A stretch of DNA of 64,000 nt from Candidatus Propionivibrio dominans (GTDB taxonomy: Bacteria > Pseudomonadota > Gammaproteobacteria > Burkholderiales > Rhodocyclaceae): contig JADJNC010000014.1 in the NCBI GenBank assembly GCA_016709335.1, positions 101,464 through 165,463 on the forward strand. The letters are read 5' to 3'. The notes below the pieces were generated by a model, which was not told where the DNA came from, searched no databases, and was given only the letters and a program-made list of their open reading frames with translations. Positions 40,581 through 49,175 of the stretch are shown here, piece after piece. A program made the position numbers and the translations under genes. Each line of letters opens with the position of its first letter. Position 1 is the stretch's first letter.

Positions 40581-42752
40581 TTATTCGACGAAAAAGGTTT
40601 CAATACCGGTGCGCATGACATCGGGAGAAATGCCGAGCGCCCAGGCGGCGCCGATTGCCGCGAGAACATTCTCAACCTGCGCTTTTACCCGGCCGCCCTC
40701 GCTCAGCGGGATGTCTATCAGGCTGGCCAGCGGCACTTCGTCGTTGCCACGGGCCAGCATGATCTGCTCATGGCGAACAATCACCGCCCGCTTGCCCTGC
40801 TCGCGATGTTCGACGATGACCGGCAACTCCGGGTCGAGCGCGAAGTAAATGACTTCACCATCGCACAGCGCAGCCATCTCGACCAGCATCGGTTCTCCGG
40901 CATTGAGTACCGCTACCCCCCTGGGCAGCACCAGGTCGATCTGCGTGCGCAGAACATTGAAAACCTGCTCCGGCGTTTCAATGTAAAAGCGCCCGGTGTG
41001 ACGTTCGATGGCCACATTGGTGACGACGCCGACCTGGCAGCGGTCGTAGGCCAGCCCTTCGCCGAGGATGGCATCGCTGCCGTTCTCGAAGACGGCCGCC
41101 TCAATGGCACGGTTGAGCAGAATGCGGTTGGCGGCTTCCCAGGTGGCGCAATCACCCTTCTCGGCTTGCCGGCGGTCAAGATAGAGACCGTCGCTACACG
41201 CCATTCCGGTATATTTTCCGGAAAGGGACAGTAGTCGGGCGATGAGATGACAAACCCGTGTTTTGCCGAAACTGCCGGTAACGCCAACCACCGGGACGCG
41301 GCCATCGTCGCCTTCCGGGAACAGGTGCTCGACAATGGCGCGACCGACCGGGCGCGCTTCGCCGTTGGCCGGCTTCAGGTGCATCAGCAGGCCCGGGCCG
41401 GCATTGACCTCAACGATGGCCCCGCGCTGTTTGTCGAGCGGGCGCGAAATGTCTTCACAGACCAGATCGACACCGGCAATGTCGAGACCGACAATGCGTG
41501 CGGCGAGCGATACCGTGTCTGCGGTCTCCGGATGAACCACATCGGTGATGTCGCAGGTGTGGTTGCCGGTGCGTATTACCAGCACTTCGCGGCCGTCAGC
41601 GGGTACTGATTCCGGGGTAAAGCCCTGACGTGCGACTTCGTGCAGGGCGACCGCGTTTTCGCCGAGGATGATAACGTCGAGCGGGAATTCTTCAGCCGCG
41701 CCACGTCGCGGGTCGGAGTTGATCTGGCGATCGATCAGTTCGTTGATGGTGGATTGTCCGTCGCCGATGACGGCAGCCGTTTCGCCGCGTGCCGCAGCAA
41801 TCAGTTTGCCGCCGACGACCAGCAGACGATGCTCGGAGCCGCGCACGAAGCGCTCGACAATGACGCCGCTGCCCTCTTCAATGGCCGCTGCATAGGCCGC
41901 TTCGACTTCGTCGCGCGTCATCAGGTTGGTAAATACCCCGCGCCCATGATTGCCATCGTAAGGTTTGACGACAACAGGAAAGCCAATGTCATTGGCGGCC
42001 TCCCAGGCGTCGGCCGGTCCATCGACCAGGCGTCCTTCGGGGACCGGGACACCGCAGGCCTGCAGCAGCGTCTTGGTCAGATCCTTGTCGCGCGAGATGG
42101 TTTCGGCGATGGCGCTGGTGCGGTCGGTTTCAGCCGTCCAGATGCGCCGGCTGCGGGCGCCGTAACCCAGTTGCACGAGGTTGCCGTCGGCCAGCATGCG
42201 AATCGCCGGAATGCGCCGTGCCTTGGAAGTGGCCGCTTCGACGATGCAGCCGGTGCTCGGTCCGAGCAGTTTGCGTTCGGCCATGTCGCGCAGACGCTCG
42301 ACGGTGGCCGCTACGGCGAAAGGGGTGTCCTCGATGGCGGCCATGACCAGTTCCCGACCGGCTTCCAGACAGGCGCGGGTCACCTCCTCATGCCAGGCGC
42401 GGATGACCACCTTATAGACGCCGCGCAGCGAAGTCTGGCGCGCCTTGCCGAAACCGCCCGGCATGCCGGCCAGGTTTTGCAGTTCGAGCGAGACGTGCTC
42501 AAGGATGTGCCCCGGCCAGGTGCCTTCTTCGAGCCGGCGCAGAAAGCCGCCACGCTCGCCATAACTGCATCGATGCTCGATCAGCGAGGGCAGAAAGCCT
42601 TTCAGGCGATCAACAAAGCCGGGCAGGGTGTTCGAGGGAAAATCCTCCAGATCCCCGATATCGACGATGGCTTCAATCACCGGGCGGTAGGTCCAGATGT
42701 TCGGCCCGCGCAGGTAGCGGATTTCAAGAAACTTGATGTCTTTCGTTGTCAT
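40581..42752 (-). CDS. cphA': short cyanophycin synthetase paralogue lacking the last Mur-ligase lobe
   Basis: A 723-residue paralogue of the downstream cphA. The N-domain (KFLEIRYLRGPNIWTYRPVI) and ATP-grasp domain (FPVVVKPYDGNHGRGVFTNL, DIAGVDLVCEDI) are intact. The Mur-like P-loop is GVTGSFGKTRVCHLIA, with Ser-Phe and Arg replacing the Thr-Asn and Thr of GTNGKTT. The chain ends at GISPDVMRTGIETFFVE, exactly where the last lobe would begin. The polymerase half that adds Asp should work, but the Arg-adding half is incomplete. This resembles CphA2 or the CphA' of Cupriavidus. It may act with the full-length enzyme or polymerise Asp-Arg dipeptides. Confidence 0.9.
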   Translation of the reverse strand: MTTKDIKFLEIRYLRGPNIWTYRPVIEAIVDIGDLEDFPSNTLPGFVDRLKGFLPSLIEHRCSYGERGGFLRRLEEGTWPGHILEHVSLELQNLAGMPGGFGKARQTSLRGVYKVVIRAWHEEVTRACLEAGRELVMAAIEDTPFAVAATVERLRDMAERKLLGPSTGCIVEAATSKARRIPAIRMLADGNLVQLGYGARSRRIWTAETDRTSAIAETISRDKDLTKTLLQACGVPVPEGRLVDGPADAWEAANDIGFPVVVKPYDGNHGRGVFTNLMTRDEVEAAYAAAIEEGSGVIVERFVRGSEHRLLVVGGKLIAAARGETAAVIGDGQSTINELIDRQINSDPRRGAAEEFPLDVIILGENAVALHEVARQGFTPESVPADGREVLVIRTGNHTCDITDVVHPETADTVSLAARIVGLDIAGVDLVCEDISRPLDKQRGAIVEVNAGPGLLMHLKPANGEARPVGRAIVEHLFPEGDDGRVPVVGVTGSFGKTRVCHLIARLLSLSGKYTGMACSDGLYLDRRQAEKGDCATWEAANRILLNRAIEAAVFENGSDAILGEGLAYDRCQVGVVTNVAIERHTGRFYIETPEQVFNVLRTQIDLVLPRGVAVLNAGEPMLVEMAALCDGEVIYFALDPELPVIVEHREQGKRAVIVRHEQIMLARGNDEVPLASLIDIPLSEGGRVKAQVENVLAAIGAAWALGISPDVMRTGIETFFVE

Positions 42753-43030
42753 GGTGTCAGTGTCGGCCCACTGGGGACGCGTGCCGGTGATTTGAATGAG
42801 GGGCTAATTATCGTCGGAATAACGCGGCTCGTGGTATTCGGCTTACGCCTGGGGCAAATAAATAGCCGGCAGTCAGAGGCTGTGAAAAATAAATAATCCA
42901 CCGCAAAGACGCAAAGATGCAAAGAAAACGCAGAGACAACCCAGGATTTGCAAAAGAATTCTTTGCGTCACCTTTGCCGCGCCTCAGCGGTGTACGTTCA
43001 AGCATTTTTTCCGCACCGAACTATTTTTCT
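42753..43030. other. intergenic region with direct and inverted repeats
   Basis: This 278-bp gap includes a short direct-repeat tract (GCAAAGACGCAAAGATGCAAAG, about 42904-42923) and an inverted counterpart CTTTGCGTCACCTTTGCCGC about 40 bases later, forming a palindromic block between 42900 and 43000. Such CGCAAAG blocks are common interspersed sequences. No gene is seen. Confidence 0.45.
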
Positions 43031-43993
43031 TCAAGCGCCTGTTTCGCCATACAGGGCCAGGGCTTCCAGGCAGGCGTCACGGTGGGCGCTACCCTGATCC
43101 GGGGCCAGCTCACGGCCGGGCAGGCGAAGACCGTAGCGGGATTGCGTTCGCTCGGCGGCGATCACCCAGCCGGCAAGCAGGGAAAGACGTGTTTCCAGCC
43201 CGTTCTCGGCGGGTGTCAATGACCAGTCGAGCCACAGTTCTTCCGCTGCGCCACCGGCGAACTGCTTGATCAGCAGTGGGCGGTTATCGATATCGCGGGC
43301 CACCGCTTTCCAGGCGATGTGGCGCGGCGAGTCGTTCGGCTGGCGCAGGCGCAGGCCGGTAAAGTCTTCCTGACCCGTGTCGCCATGCCGCTGTCCGCTT
43401 TGCGCGATGGCCGCCGGGGGTGGTAGTGGCGTTTCGATCGGTCGCGGATAGACCAGGCAGGATAGTCGCGGGTGCGGGTAGCTCCAGGCGTGAAAGAGGC
43501 CGAGCGGATAGCGTGTCGACAACGTGATGCGTCCGGGGTCAAGGCGACCGCGCGTCGGGGCCGGGCAGGGGATGGCAATCATCGCCTGCTCGCCAGGCGG
43601 AATGTCGAGCCTTACGCTTTCATGCGCGCCGAAGGCCAGATCGAGCGAACGGCGAGCCTGCCGCCGCACGTTTTCCAGAAGCATCGGGAAGCGCGCGATG
43701 TCACCGGCAAAGACTGACTCGACGCGGCCCGGCGCGAGACGCAGGGCCACCAGATTGCGGAAGGTATGCACCATGTTCACCAGGCCCAGACTGGCGAGCA
43801 GGAAAACCAGCGCGTGGCCAAGACTCAGGTTGTAATTGATGGCGCCTATCAGCATCACGCAAAGTACGGCACCGAACAGCAGGCCGGTGCGCGTCGGCAG
43901 GATGAAAATCCGGCGCTGCGTCAGGACAATCGGTAACTGCTCGTCATGACCAAAGCGGAACAGCCATTGCCGAAGCCGGGTGAAGATGGGCAT
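43031..43993 (-). CDS. DUF58 (von Willebrand A-like) membrane protein
   Basis: A 320-residue protein with two N-terminal transmembrane helices (GLLFGAVLCVMLIGAINY and HALVFLLASLGLVNMVH) and a DUF58 domain whose hallmark is the FTGLRLRQPNDSPRHIAWKAVARD block. DUF58 proteins are found with MoxR ATPases and are thought to act in metal-dependent complex assembly or envelope stress. The start codon overlaps the stop of the MoxR gene by one base (TGATG). The transglutaminase-like TgpA gene that usually follows is absent. Confidence 0.88.
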   Translation of the reverse strand: MPIFTRLRQWLFRFGHDEQLPIVLTQRRIFILPTRTGLLFGAVLCVMLIGAINYNLSLGHALVFLLASLGLVNMVHTFRNLVALRLAPGRVESVFAGDIARFPMLLENVRRQARRSLDLAFGAHESVRLDIPPGEQAMIAIPCPAPTRGRLDPGRITLSTRYPLGLFHAWSYPHPRLSCLVYPRPIETPLPPPAAIAQSGQRHGDTGQEDFTGLRLRQPNDSPRHIAWKAVARDIDNRPLLIKQFAGGAAEELWLDWSLTPAENGLETRLSLLAGWVIAAERTQSRYGLRLPGRELAPDQGSAHRDACLEALALYGETGA

Positions 43994-44985
43994 CAGTCTA
44001 CTGGCGTGGCGTGGATCAGCCGGGCGATATCCTCGGGGCGGGCATGGCCGGCGCTATTCACCAGGCGCAGCCGGTGGCAGGCCACGCCGGGCATGACGGC
44101 CTGCACATCTTCCGGCAGCACCATGCTCCGCCCGTCGATGAAAGCCCAGGCGCGGGCGACGGCAAGCAGGGCAAGCGCCGCGCGCGGACTCAGGCCGTGG
44201 ATGAACAGCGGGCTGTTGCGCGTGGCTTCGATCAGCGTTTGCAGGTAGTCGAGCAGGGCTGGCGAGACATGGACGGCAGCGGCCTGACTTTGCAGCGGGG
44301 CGAGTTGATCGGGAGTAAAGCAGGCGGCCAGTGCCGGCAGTTGGTCCCGACGCCCGCCGCCTTCGAGCAATTCGCGTTCCGCTTTGCGATCCGGGTAACC
44401 CAGCTCGATGCGCAGCAGGAATCGATCCAGTTGCGATTCGGGCAAGGGGAAGGTGCCGATCTGGCTGGAGGGGTTCTGCGTAGCGATGACAAAGAAGGGT
44501 TCGGGCAGCGGGCGCGTTTCGCCGTCGAGGGTGACCTGCCTTTCCTCCATGGCTTCAAGCAGGGCGCTTTGAGTTTTCGGGGTGGCGCGGTTGATTTCGT
44601 CGGCGAGCAGCACCTGCGAGAACAAGGCACCGGGGAGAAACCTGAATTCACTGCGTTCGCGGTCGAAAATCGAGATGCCGATGACGTCGGCCGGCAGCAT
44701 GTCGCTGGTAAACTGGATGCGCGAGAACTGCAGGCCAAGCAGGCGAGCCAGGGTATGCGCCAGGGTGGTCTTGCCGACGCCGGGCAGGTCTTCGATCAGC
44801 AGGTGGCCGCGTGCCAGCAGGCAAGCCAGCGCCAGCCGGATCTGCTGCTCCTTGCCGAGAATGATCTGGTTGGCGGCGGCGATGACTTCGGCCAGGGTCG
44901 ATTGCTTTTCGGCGAGTGGCATGGCGGCTTGCATTGTTTGTAGTAATTTTGTAGTAATGACGCGATTTGGCAGATAATGTTGCAT
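43993..44985 (-). CDS. MoxR-family AAA+ ATPase
   Basis: A 330-residue AAA+ chaperone-like ATPase. Walker A is LIEDLPGVGKTTLAHTLARL, Walker B VLLADEINRATPKTQSALLE, sensor 1 FFVIATQNP and the arginine-containing lid LPESQLDRFLLRIELGYP. MoxR proteins remodel or activate partner complexes and are typically paired with DUF58/VWA proteins, as here. No ribosome-binding site marks the start. ATG codons at 44934 or 44922 are equally plausible and would still include the full fold. Confidence 0.92.
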   Translation of the reverse strand: MQHYLPNRVITTKLLQTMQAAMPLAEKQSTLAEVIAAANQIILGKEQQIRLALACLLARGHLLIEDLPGVGKTTLAHTLARLLGLQFSRIQFTSDMLPADVIGISIFDRERSEFRFLPGALFSQVLLADEINRATPKTQSALLEAMEERQVTLDGETRPLPEPFFVIATQNPSSQIGTFPLPESQLDRFLLRIELGYPDRKAERELLEGGGRRDQLPALAACFTPDQLAPLQSQAAAVHVSPALLDYLQTLIEATRNSPLFIHGLSPRAALALLAVARAWAFIDGRSMVLPEDVQAVMPGVACHRLRLVNSAGHARPEDIARLIHATPVD

Positions 44986-45083
44986 CAGGCAGGGAAGTGG
45001 GTTTATAACCGATTTTTGCCGCTGACGGGGTCAGGCCCGACCGGCGGTTCGATCCTGTTTCGCCAGAAGGCAGGGAGGAAACA

Positions 45084-46010
45084 TTGACCAGCACCGCATT
45101 CATTACTCATCGCGATTGTCATCTGCATGACGTAGGTTCCTATCATCCGGAGAGTCCGGAACGGTTGAGCGCGATCAGCGATCATCTGATTGCCCAGGGG
45201 ATCGACCACTATTTTGTTCATTACGAGGCTCCGCTAGCCACTTTTGAGCAACTGATGCGCGTGCACTCGGCCGCGCATCTGGAACATCTGAAGCGTAGTT
45301 CTCCCGATCTGGGTGTGGTGCACATCGATCCGGATACGGCAATGAATCCGCACACCTGGCACGCCGCATTAAGGGCGGCGGGCGCCGGAGTGATGGCGGT
45401 TGACCTGGTGATGGCCGGCGAAGTTCAGAATGCCTTCTGTGCCGTCCGCCCGCCCGGTCACCATGCCGAACGCTCGAATGCTATGGGCTTCTGTTTCTTC
45501 AACAACATCGCCGTTGCGGCAAAGCACGCCCTCAAGGTGCATGGGCTGACGCGCGTGGCGATCGTCGATTTTGATGTGCATCACGGTAATGGAACCGAGG
45601 AGTGCTTCAGGAACGACATGCAGGTGCTGATGGTCAGCACCTTCCAGCACCCGTTCTATCCCTACAGCGGCACCGAGCATCCGGCGCCCAACATGGTCAA
45701 TATTCCGCTTCCCGGCGGGACCGGCGGCGACGAGTTCTGCCAGGTGGTCACTGATATCTGGCTGCCCCGCCTGCGCGAATTCAAGCCCGAGATGATATTC
45801 ATCTCGGCAGGTTTTGACGCGCACTACGAAGACGATCTGGGCGGACTGAAGCTGCTTGAAAAGGATTTCGCCTGGGTCACCGAGCAGATCAAGCAGATTG
45901 CCGACGAGACAGCCCAGGGTCGGATCGTCTCGATACTTGAAGGTGGCTATGTTCTTTCGGCGCTGGCGCGCAGCGTTTCCGCGCACATCAAGGTTCTGGC
46001 GAGTATCTGA
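45084..46010 (+). CDS. histone deacetylase-family amidohydrolase
   Basis: A 308-residue zinc deacetylase of the arginase/HDAC fold (acetoin-utilisation AcuC or acetylpolyamine amidohydrolase-like). The catalytic His pair is in RPPGHHAERSNAMGFCFFNN. The zinc ligands are in VDFDVHHGNGTEE and SAGFDAHYEDDLGGL. The N-terminus (HPESPERLSAI) is complete. It may remove acetyl groups from lysine or polyamines; the substrate is not evident. Translation starts at TTG (45084), with AGGGAGG 5-6 bases before it. It is divergently oriented from the MoxR gene. Confidence 0.92.
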   Translation: MTSTAFITHRDCHLHDVGSYHPESPERLSAISDHLIAQGIDHYFVHYEAPLATFEQLMRVHSAAHLEHLKRSSPDLGVVHIDPDTAMNPHTWHAALRAAGAGVMAVDLVMAGEVQNAFCAVRPPGHHAERSNAMGFCFFNNIAVAAKHALKVHGLTRVAIVDFDVHHGNGTEECFRNDMQVLMVSTFQHPFYPYSGTEHPAPNMVNIPLPGGTGGDEFCQVVTDIWLPRLREFKPEMIFISAGFDAHYEDDLGGLKLLEKDFAWVTEQIKQIADETAQGRIVSILEGGYVLSALARSVSAHIKVLASI

Positions 46011-46121
46011 ATGCCTTTCCTCGTACCTTCGTGTCAGACGTATTCGTTTAAAAGTGTTTTTCATGGCCGGACAGCGCGCCTTCGGTTAGAATCACAGGCT
46101 TGATTTTCTGGTGCTTTCCTC

Positions 46122-47006
46122 ATGAACACGATTACTGGATCCATTGTTGCGATTGTTACCCCGATGCACGAGGACGGAAGCCTCGATCTGCCCGGCATGC
46201 GCCGTCTGGTCGACTTTCATGTGCAGGAAGGGACCGACGCCATCGTGGTGGTCGGTACCACCGGCGAATCGCCGACGGTCAATGTCGAGGAACATCACGA
46301 GTTGATCCGGCTGGTTGTCGAGCATGCCGCCGGCAGGATTCCGGTCATCGCCGGTACCGGGGCCAATTCAACGGCGGAAGCCATCGAGATGACGCTGTTT
46401 GCCCGGCAGGCCGGTGCCAGCGCCGCGTTGTCCGTCGTGCCTTACTACAACAAGCCGACCCAGGAAGGTCTCTACCGGCACTTCCGGGCCATTGCCGAGG
46501 CGGTCGATATTCCGCTCATTCTCTACAATGTTCCCGGCCGTACCGTGGCCGACATGAGTAATGACACGACCCTGCGTCTGGCGCAGATCCCGAATGTTGT
46601 CGGCGTCAAGGATGCGACCGGCAGCATTGATCGCGGCTGCGAACTGATTGCCCGTGCGCCGGATGGCTTTGCTGTCTATAGCGGTGACGATCCCAGCGCC
46701 TGTGCCTTGATGTTGCTCGGTGCCCAGGGCAATATTTCGGTCGTCGCCAATGTGGCGCCGCGCCTGATGCACGAAATGTGTGTTGCGGCGGTGAAAGGCG
46801 ATCTGATCAAGGCGCGTGAATTGCATTTCCGTCTGCTCGGGCTGCATCGCCAGTTGTTCTGCGAAGCCAACCCGATCCCCGTCAAGTGGGCGTGTCAGGA
46901 ACTCGGCCTGATCAAGGAAGGCATTCGCCTGCCATTGACTCCCTTGTCGCCGGAGTGCCATGAACGGGTTCGCCTGGCCCTGCGTCAGGCGGGTGTGTTG
47001 GCTTGA
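46122..47006 (+). CDS. dapA: 4-hydroxy-tetrahydrodipicolinate synthase
   Basis: A 294-residue TIM-barrel aldolase that condenses pyruvate with aspartate semialdehyde, the first committed step of lysine and diaminopimelate synthesis. The Schiff-base Lys163 is in VVGVKDATG, Tyr135 in LILYNVPGR and the Thr pair in [10 protein letters not shown]. Length is normal for the family. It is followed 24 bases later by bamC, the conserved dapA-bamC (dapA-nlpB) pairing of proteobacteria. Confidence 0.96.
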   Translation: MNTITGSIVAIVTPMHEDGSLDLPGMRRLVDFHVQEGTDAIVVVGTTGESPTVNVEEHHELIRLVVEHAAGRIPVIAGTGANSTAEAIEMTLFARQAGASAALSVVPYYNKPTQEGLYRHFRAIAEAVDIPLILYNVPGRTVADMSNDTTLRLAQIPNVVGVKDATGSIDRGCELIARAPDGFAVYSGDDPSACALMLLGAQGNISVVANVAPRLMHEMCVAAVKGDLIKARELHFRLLGLHRQLFCEANPIPVKWACQELGLIKEGIRLPLTPLSPECHERVRLALRQAGVLA

Positions 47007-47030
47007 TCCGAAGTATTCAAGGGCTACCCG

Positions 47031-48170
47031 ATGAAATTTGCTGTTTTGCGTCTGACGTTTTGTTCGATGCTGCTGTTGCTGGCGGGTTGCAGTACGATCG
47101 GTCTCGAGCCGAAGAAAATTGACTACAAGTCGTCTTCTGCCGTCAAGGTGCCGACGCTTGAAATCCCGCCTGACCTGACCTCGCCTGGGCGAGATGACCG
47201 TTTCGCCGTGCCCGATACCGCCGGCAAGGGAACGGCAACCTTCTCGGCTTATGCCGGGGAACGTTCCCCGCAGGCCCTCGCCCAGCAAAAGAGTGATGTG
47301 CTGCCGCAGGTCGATATCGCGCATATCGAGCGCTCTGGAAATCAGCGCTGGCTGGTGGTGAACGGTACCCCCGACAAACTCTGGGGTCAGGTCAAGGATT
47401 TCTGGCAGGAGACCGGATTCCTGATCAAGCTTGATCTGCCGGAGGCAGGCGTGATGGAAACCGACTGGGCAGAAAACCGCGCCAAGATCAAGGATGACGT
47501 CTTGCGCAACCTTCTCGGCAAGGTCCTTGACTCGCTCTACTCAACGGCCGAACGCGACAAATTCCGCACCCGCCTGGAGCCCGGTATACAGCCGGGAACG
47601 ACCGATATTTTCATCAGCCATCGCGGCATGTATGAAATCTTCGTCACGGAAGGCAAGGATCAGACGAAATGGCAGCCGCGCGAGCCGGATCCTGAACTCG
47701 AGGCCGAAATGCTGCGTCGCCTGATGGTTCGCCTGGGCAGCGATCAGAAACGTGCCGATACTGAAATTGCCGCCGCCAGGGTAAAACAGGTTGACCGCGC
47801 CAAACTGACGCGCGGCAATGACGGAGCCGGTACGCTTGAAGTGCAGGAGACCTTTGATCGTGCCTGGCGCCGGGTCGGACTGGCGCTGGATCGCGTCGGT
47901 TTCACGGTTGAAGACCGTGATCGTTCGAAGGGGCTGTACTTCGTTCGCTATGTCGATCCGGAAACCGACGGACAGAAGAAAGACGATGGTTTCCTCTCCA
48001 AGCTGGCGTTCTGGAAGGGTTCTGCACCCGTTTCCCAGTCGCGCTACCGTATCTTCGTAAAGGATAATGGTGCTTTGACGACGGTGCAGGTCCTGTCCTT
48101 CGAGGGCGGAGTTGACCAGTCCGAAACGTCAAAGAAAATCCTGAGCCTGCTCTACGAACAGTTGAAGTGA
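47031..48170 (+). CDS. bamC: outer-membrane assembly lipoprotein BamC
   Basis: A 379-residue lipoprotein with signal peptide and lipobox LLLLAGC, the Cys becoming lipid-modified. The mature N-terminus (KIDYKSSSAVKVPTLEIPPDL) is the conserved unstructured BamC segment that binds BamD. Two helix-grip domains follow (about 100-210 and 265-379). BamC is an accessory part of the BAM complex that inserts beta-barrel proteins into the outer membrane. It lies between dapA and a metallohydrolase gene on the same strand, so it is probably in one transcript with both. Confidence 0.93.
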   Translation: MKFAVLRLTFCSMLLLLAGCSTIGLEPKKIDYKSSSAVKVPTLEIPPDLTSPGRDDRFAVPDTAGKGTATFSAYAGERSPQALAQQKSDVLPQVDIAHIERSGNQRWLVVNGTPDKLWGQVKDFWQETGFLIKLDLPEAGVMETDWAENRAKIKDDVLRNLLGKVLDSLYSTAERDKFRTRLEPGIQPGTTDIFISHRGMYEIFVTEGKDQTKWQPREPDPELEAEMLRRLMVRLGSDQKRADTEIAAARVKQVDRAKLTRGNDGAGTLEVQETFDRAWRRVGLALDRVGFTVEDRDRSKGLYFVRYVDPETDGQKKDDGFLSKLAFWKGSAPVSQSRYRIFVKDNGALTTVQVLSFEGGVDQSETSKKILSLLYEQLK

Positions 48171-48179
48171 CACGCCGTG

Positions 48180-48947
48180 ATGAGATTTGCCTCGCTCGGC
48201 AGCGGCAGTCAGGGTAATTCCCTGATTGTCGATGCCGGCGACACCAGGCTTCTCCTCGACTGCGGCTTTTCCACCCGCGCCACGCTTGAAAAACTGGCGC
48301 ATCTCGGTATCTCTCCCGAAGAAATAGACGGCGTGCTGGTCACGCATGAGCACAGTGACCATATCGCCGGGGTTTTCAAATTCGCCTGCCGTTTCGGGAT
48401 TCCGGTTCATCTTACGCATGGCACTTACTCCGCCGCTCCGCGTGGCAAGACGCCGTTACCCGAATGTCGCCTGATTGACAGCCATGCCAGCTTTGCCATC
48501 GGCAGCCTGGAGATTCATCCCTTTCCGGTTCCGCACGACGCGCGTGAACCGGTGCAGTATGCCTTCTCCAACGGCCAGCACCGCCTTGGGGTGCTCACCG
48601 ATAGCGGGTCGATTACGCAGCATATCGTCGATGTGCTGCGTGTCTGCGATGCCCTGGTGCTTGAATGCAATCACGACCAGGATTTGCTCGCGGCATCCGG
48701 CTATCCGCTCCATTTGAAGCACCGAATCGCGGGAAATTTCGGCCATCTCGATAACCGACAGGCCGCTTCCCTGTTGCGCCAGATCGAGACGCAGCAACTG
48801 CAGCATGTTGTCGCGGCGCATCTCAGCGAGCAAAATAACCGCCCGCAACTGGTGGTGAAGGCTTTGGCCTCAGCGTTGAACTGCGCCGAAGACTGGATTG
48901 GCGTGGCTGGCCAGGAGAACGGTTTCGGCTGGCGTCAACTGTTCTGA
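48180..48947 (+). CDS. YycJ-like metallo-beta-lactamase-fold hydrolase
   Basis: A 255-residue metallo-beta-lactamase-fold protein. It begins MRFASLGSGSQGNSLIVDAG and carries the metal motif LVTHEHSDHIAGV, later ligands in LTDSGSIT and LECNHDQDLL, and the end HLSEQNNRPQLV. This is the YycJ/WalJ group, proposed to be nuclease-like. A GTG immediately before the ATG could also start it. It is seven to ten bases after bamC, hence in the same operon. Confidence 0.9.
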   Translation: MRFASLGSGSQGNSLIVDAGDTRLLLDCGFSTRATLEKLAHLGISPEEIDGVLVTHEHSDHIAGVFKFACRFGIPVHLTHGTYSAAPRGKTPLPECRLIDSHASFAIGSLEIHPFPVPHDAREPVQYAFSNGQHRLGVLTDSGSITQHIVDVLRVCDALVLECNHDQDLLAASGYPLHLKHRIAGNFGHLDNRQAASLLRQIETQQLQHVVAAHLSEQNNRPQLVVKALASALNCAEDWIGVAGQENGFGWRQLF

Positions 48948-49175
48948 GCTTGCCGTTTTCCGGCAATCTGCGACCTTCGCCAGCGTGCTCATGAGCGACA
49001 CGGCATCGCGCATGCCCTCAGCGACACAAGAAAAGTAATAAGCTCATGATTAATTTGTGACTTACGCACTTTTTTCAGGGAATTTTTGCGCTACTCTAGC
49101 AGTCCTATGATTTGCCCGATGTTTCCTGTGGCGAACTGTTGCCTTTTCCTGTGCTATAGCAACATGAGGTAGAGA

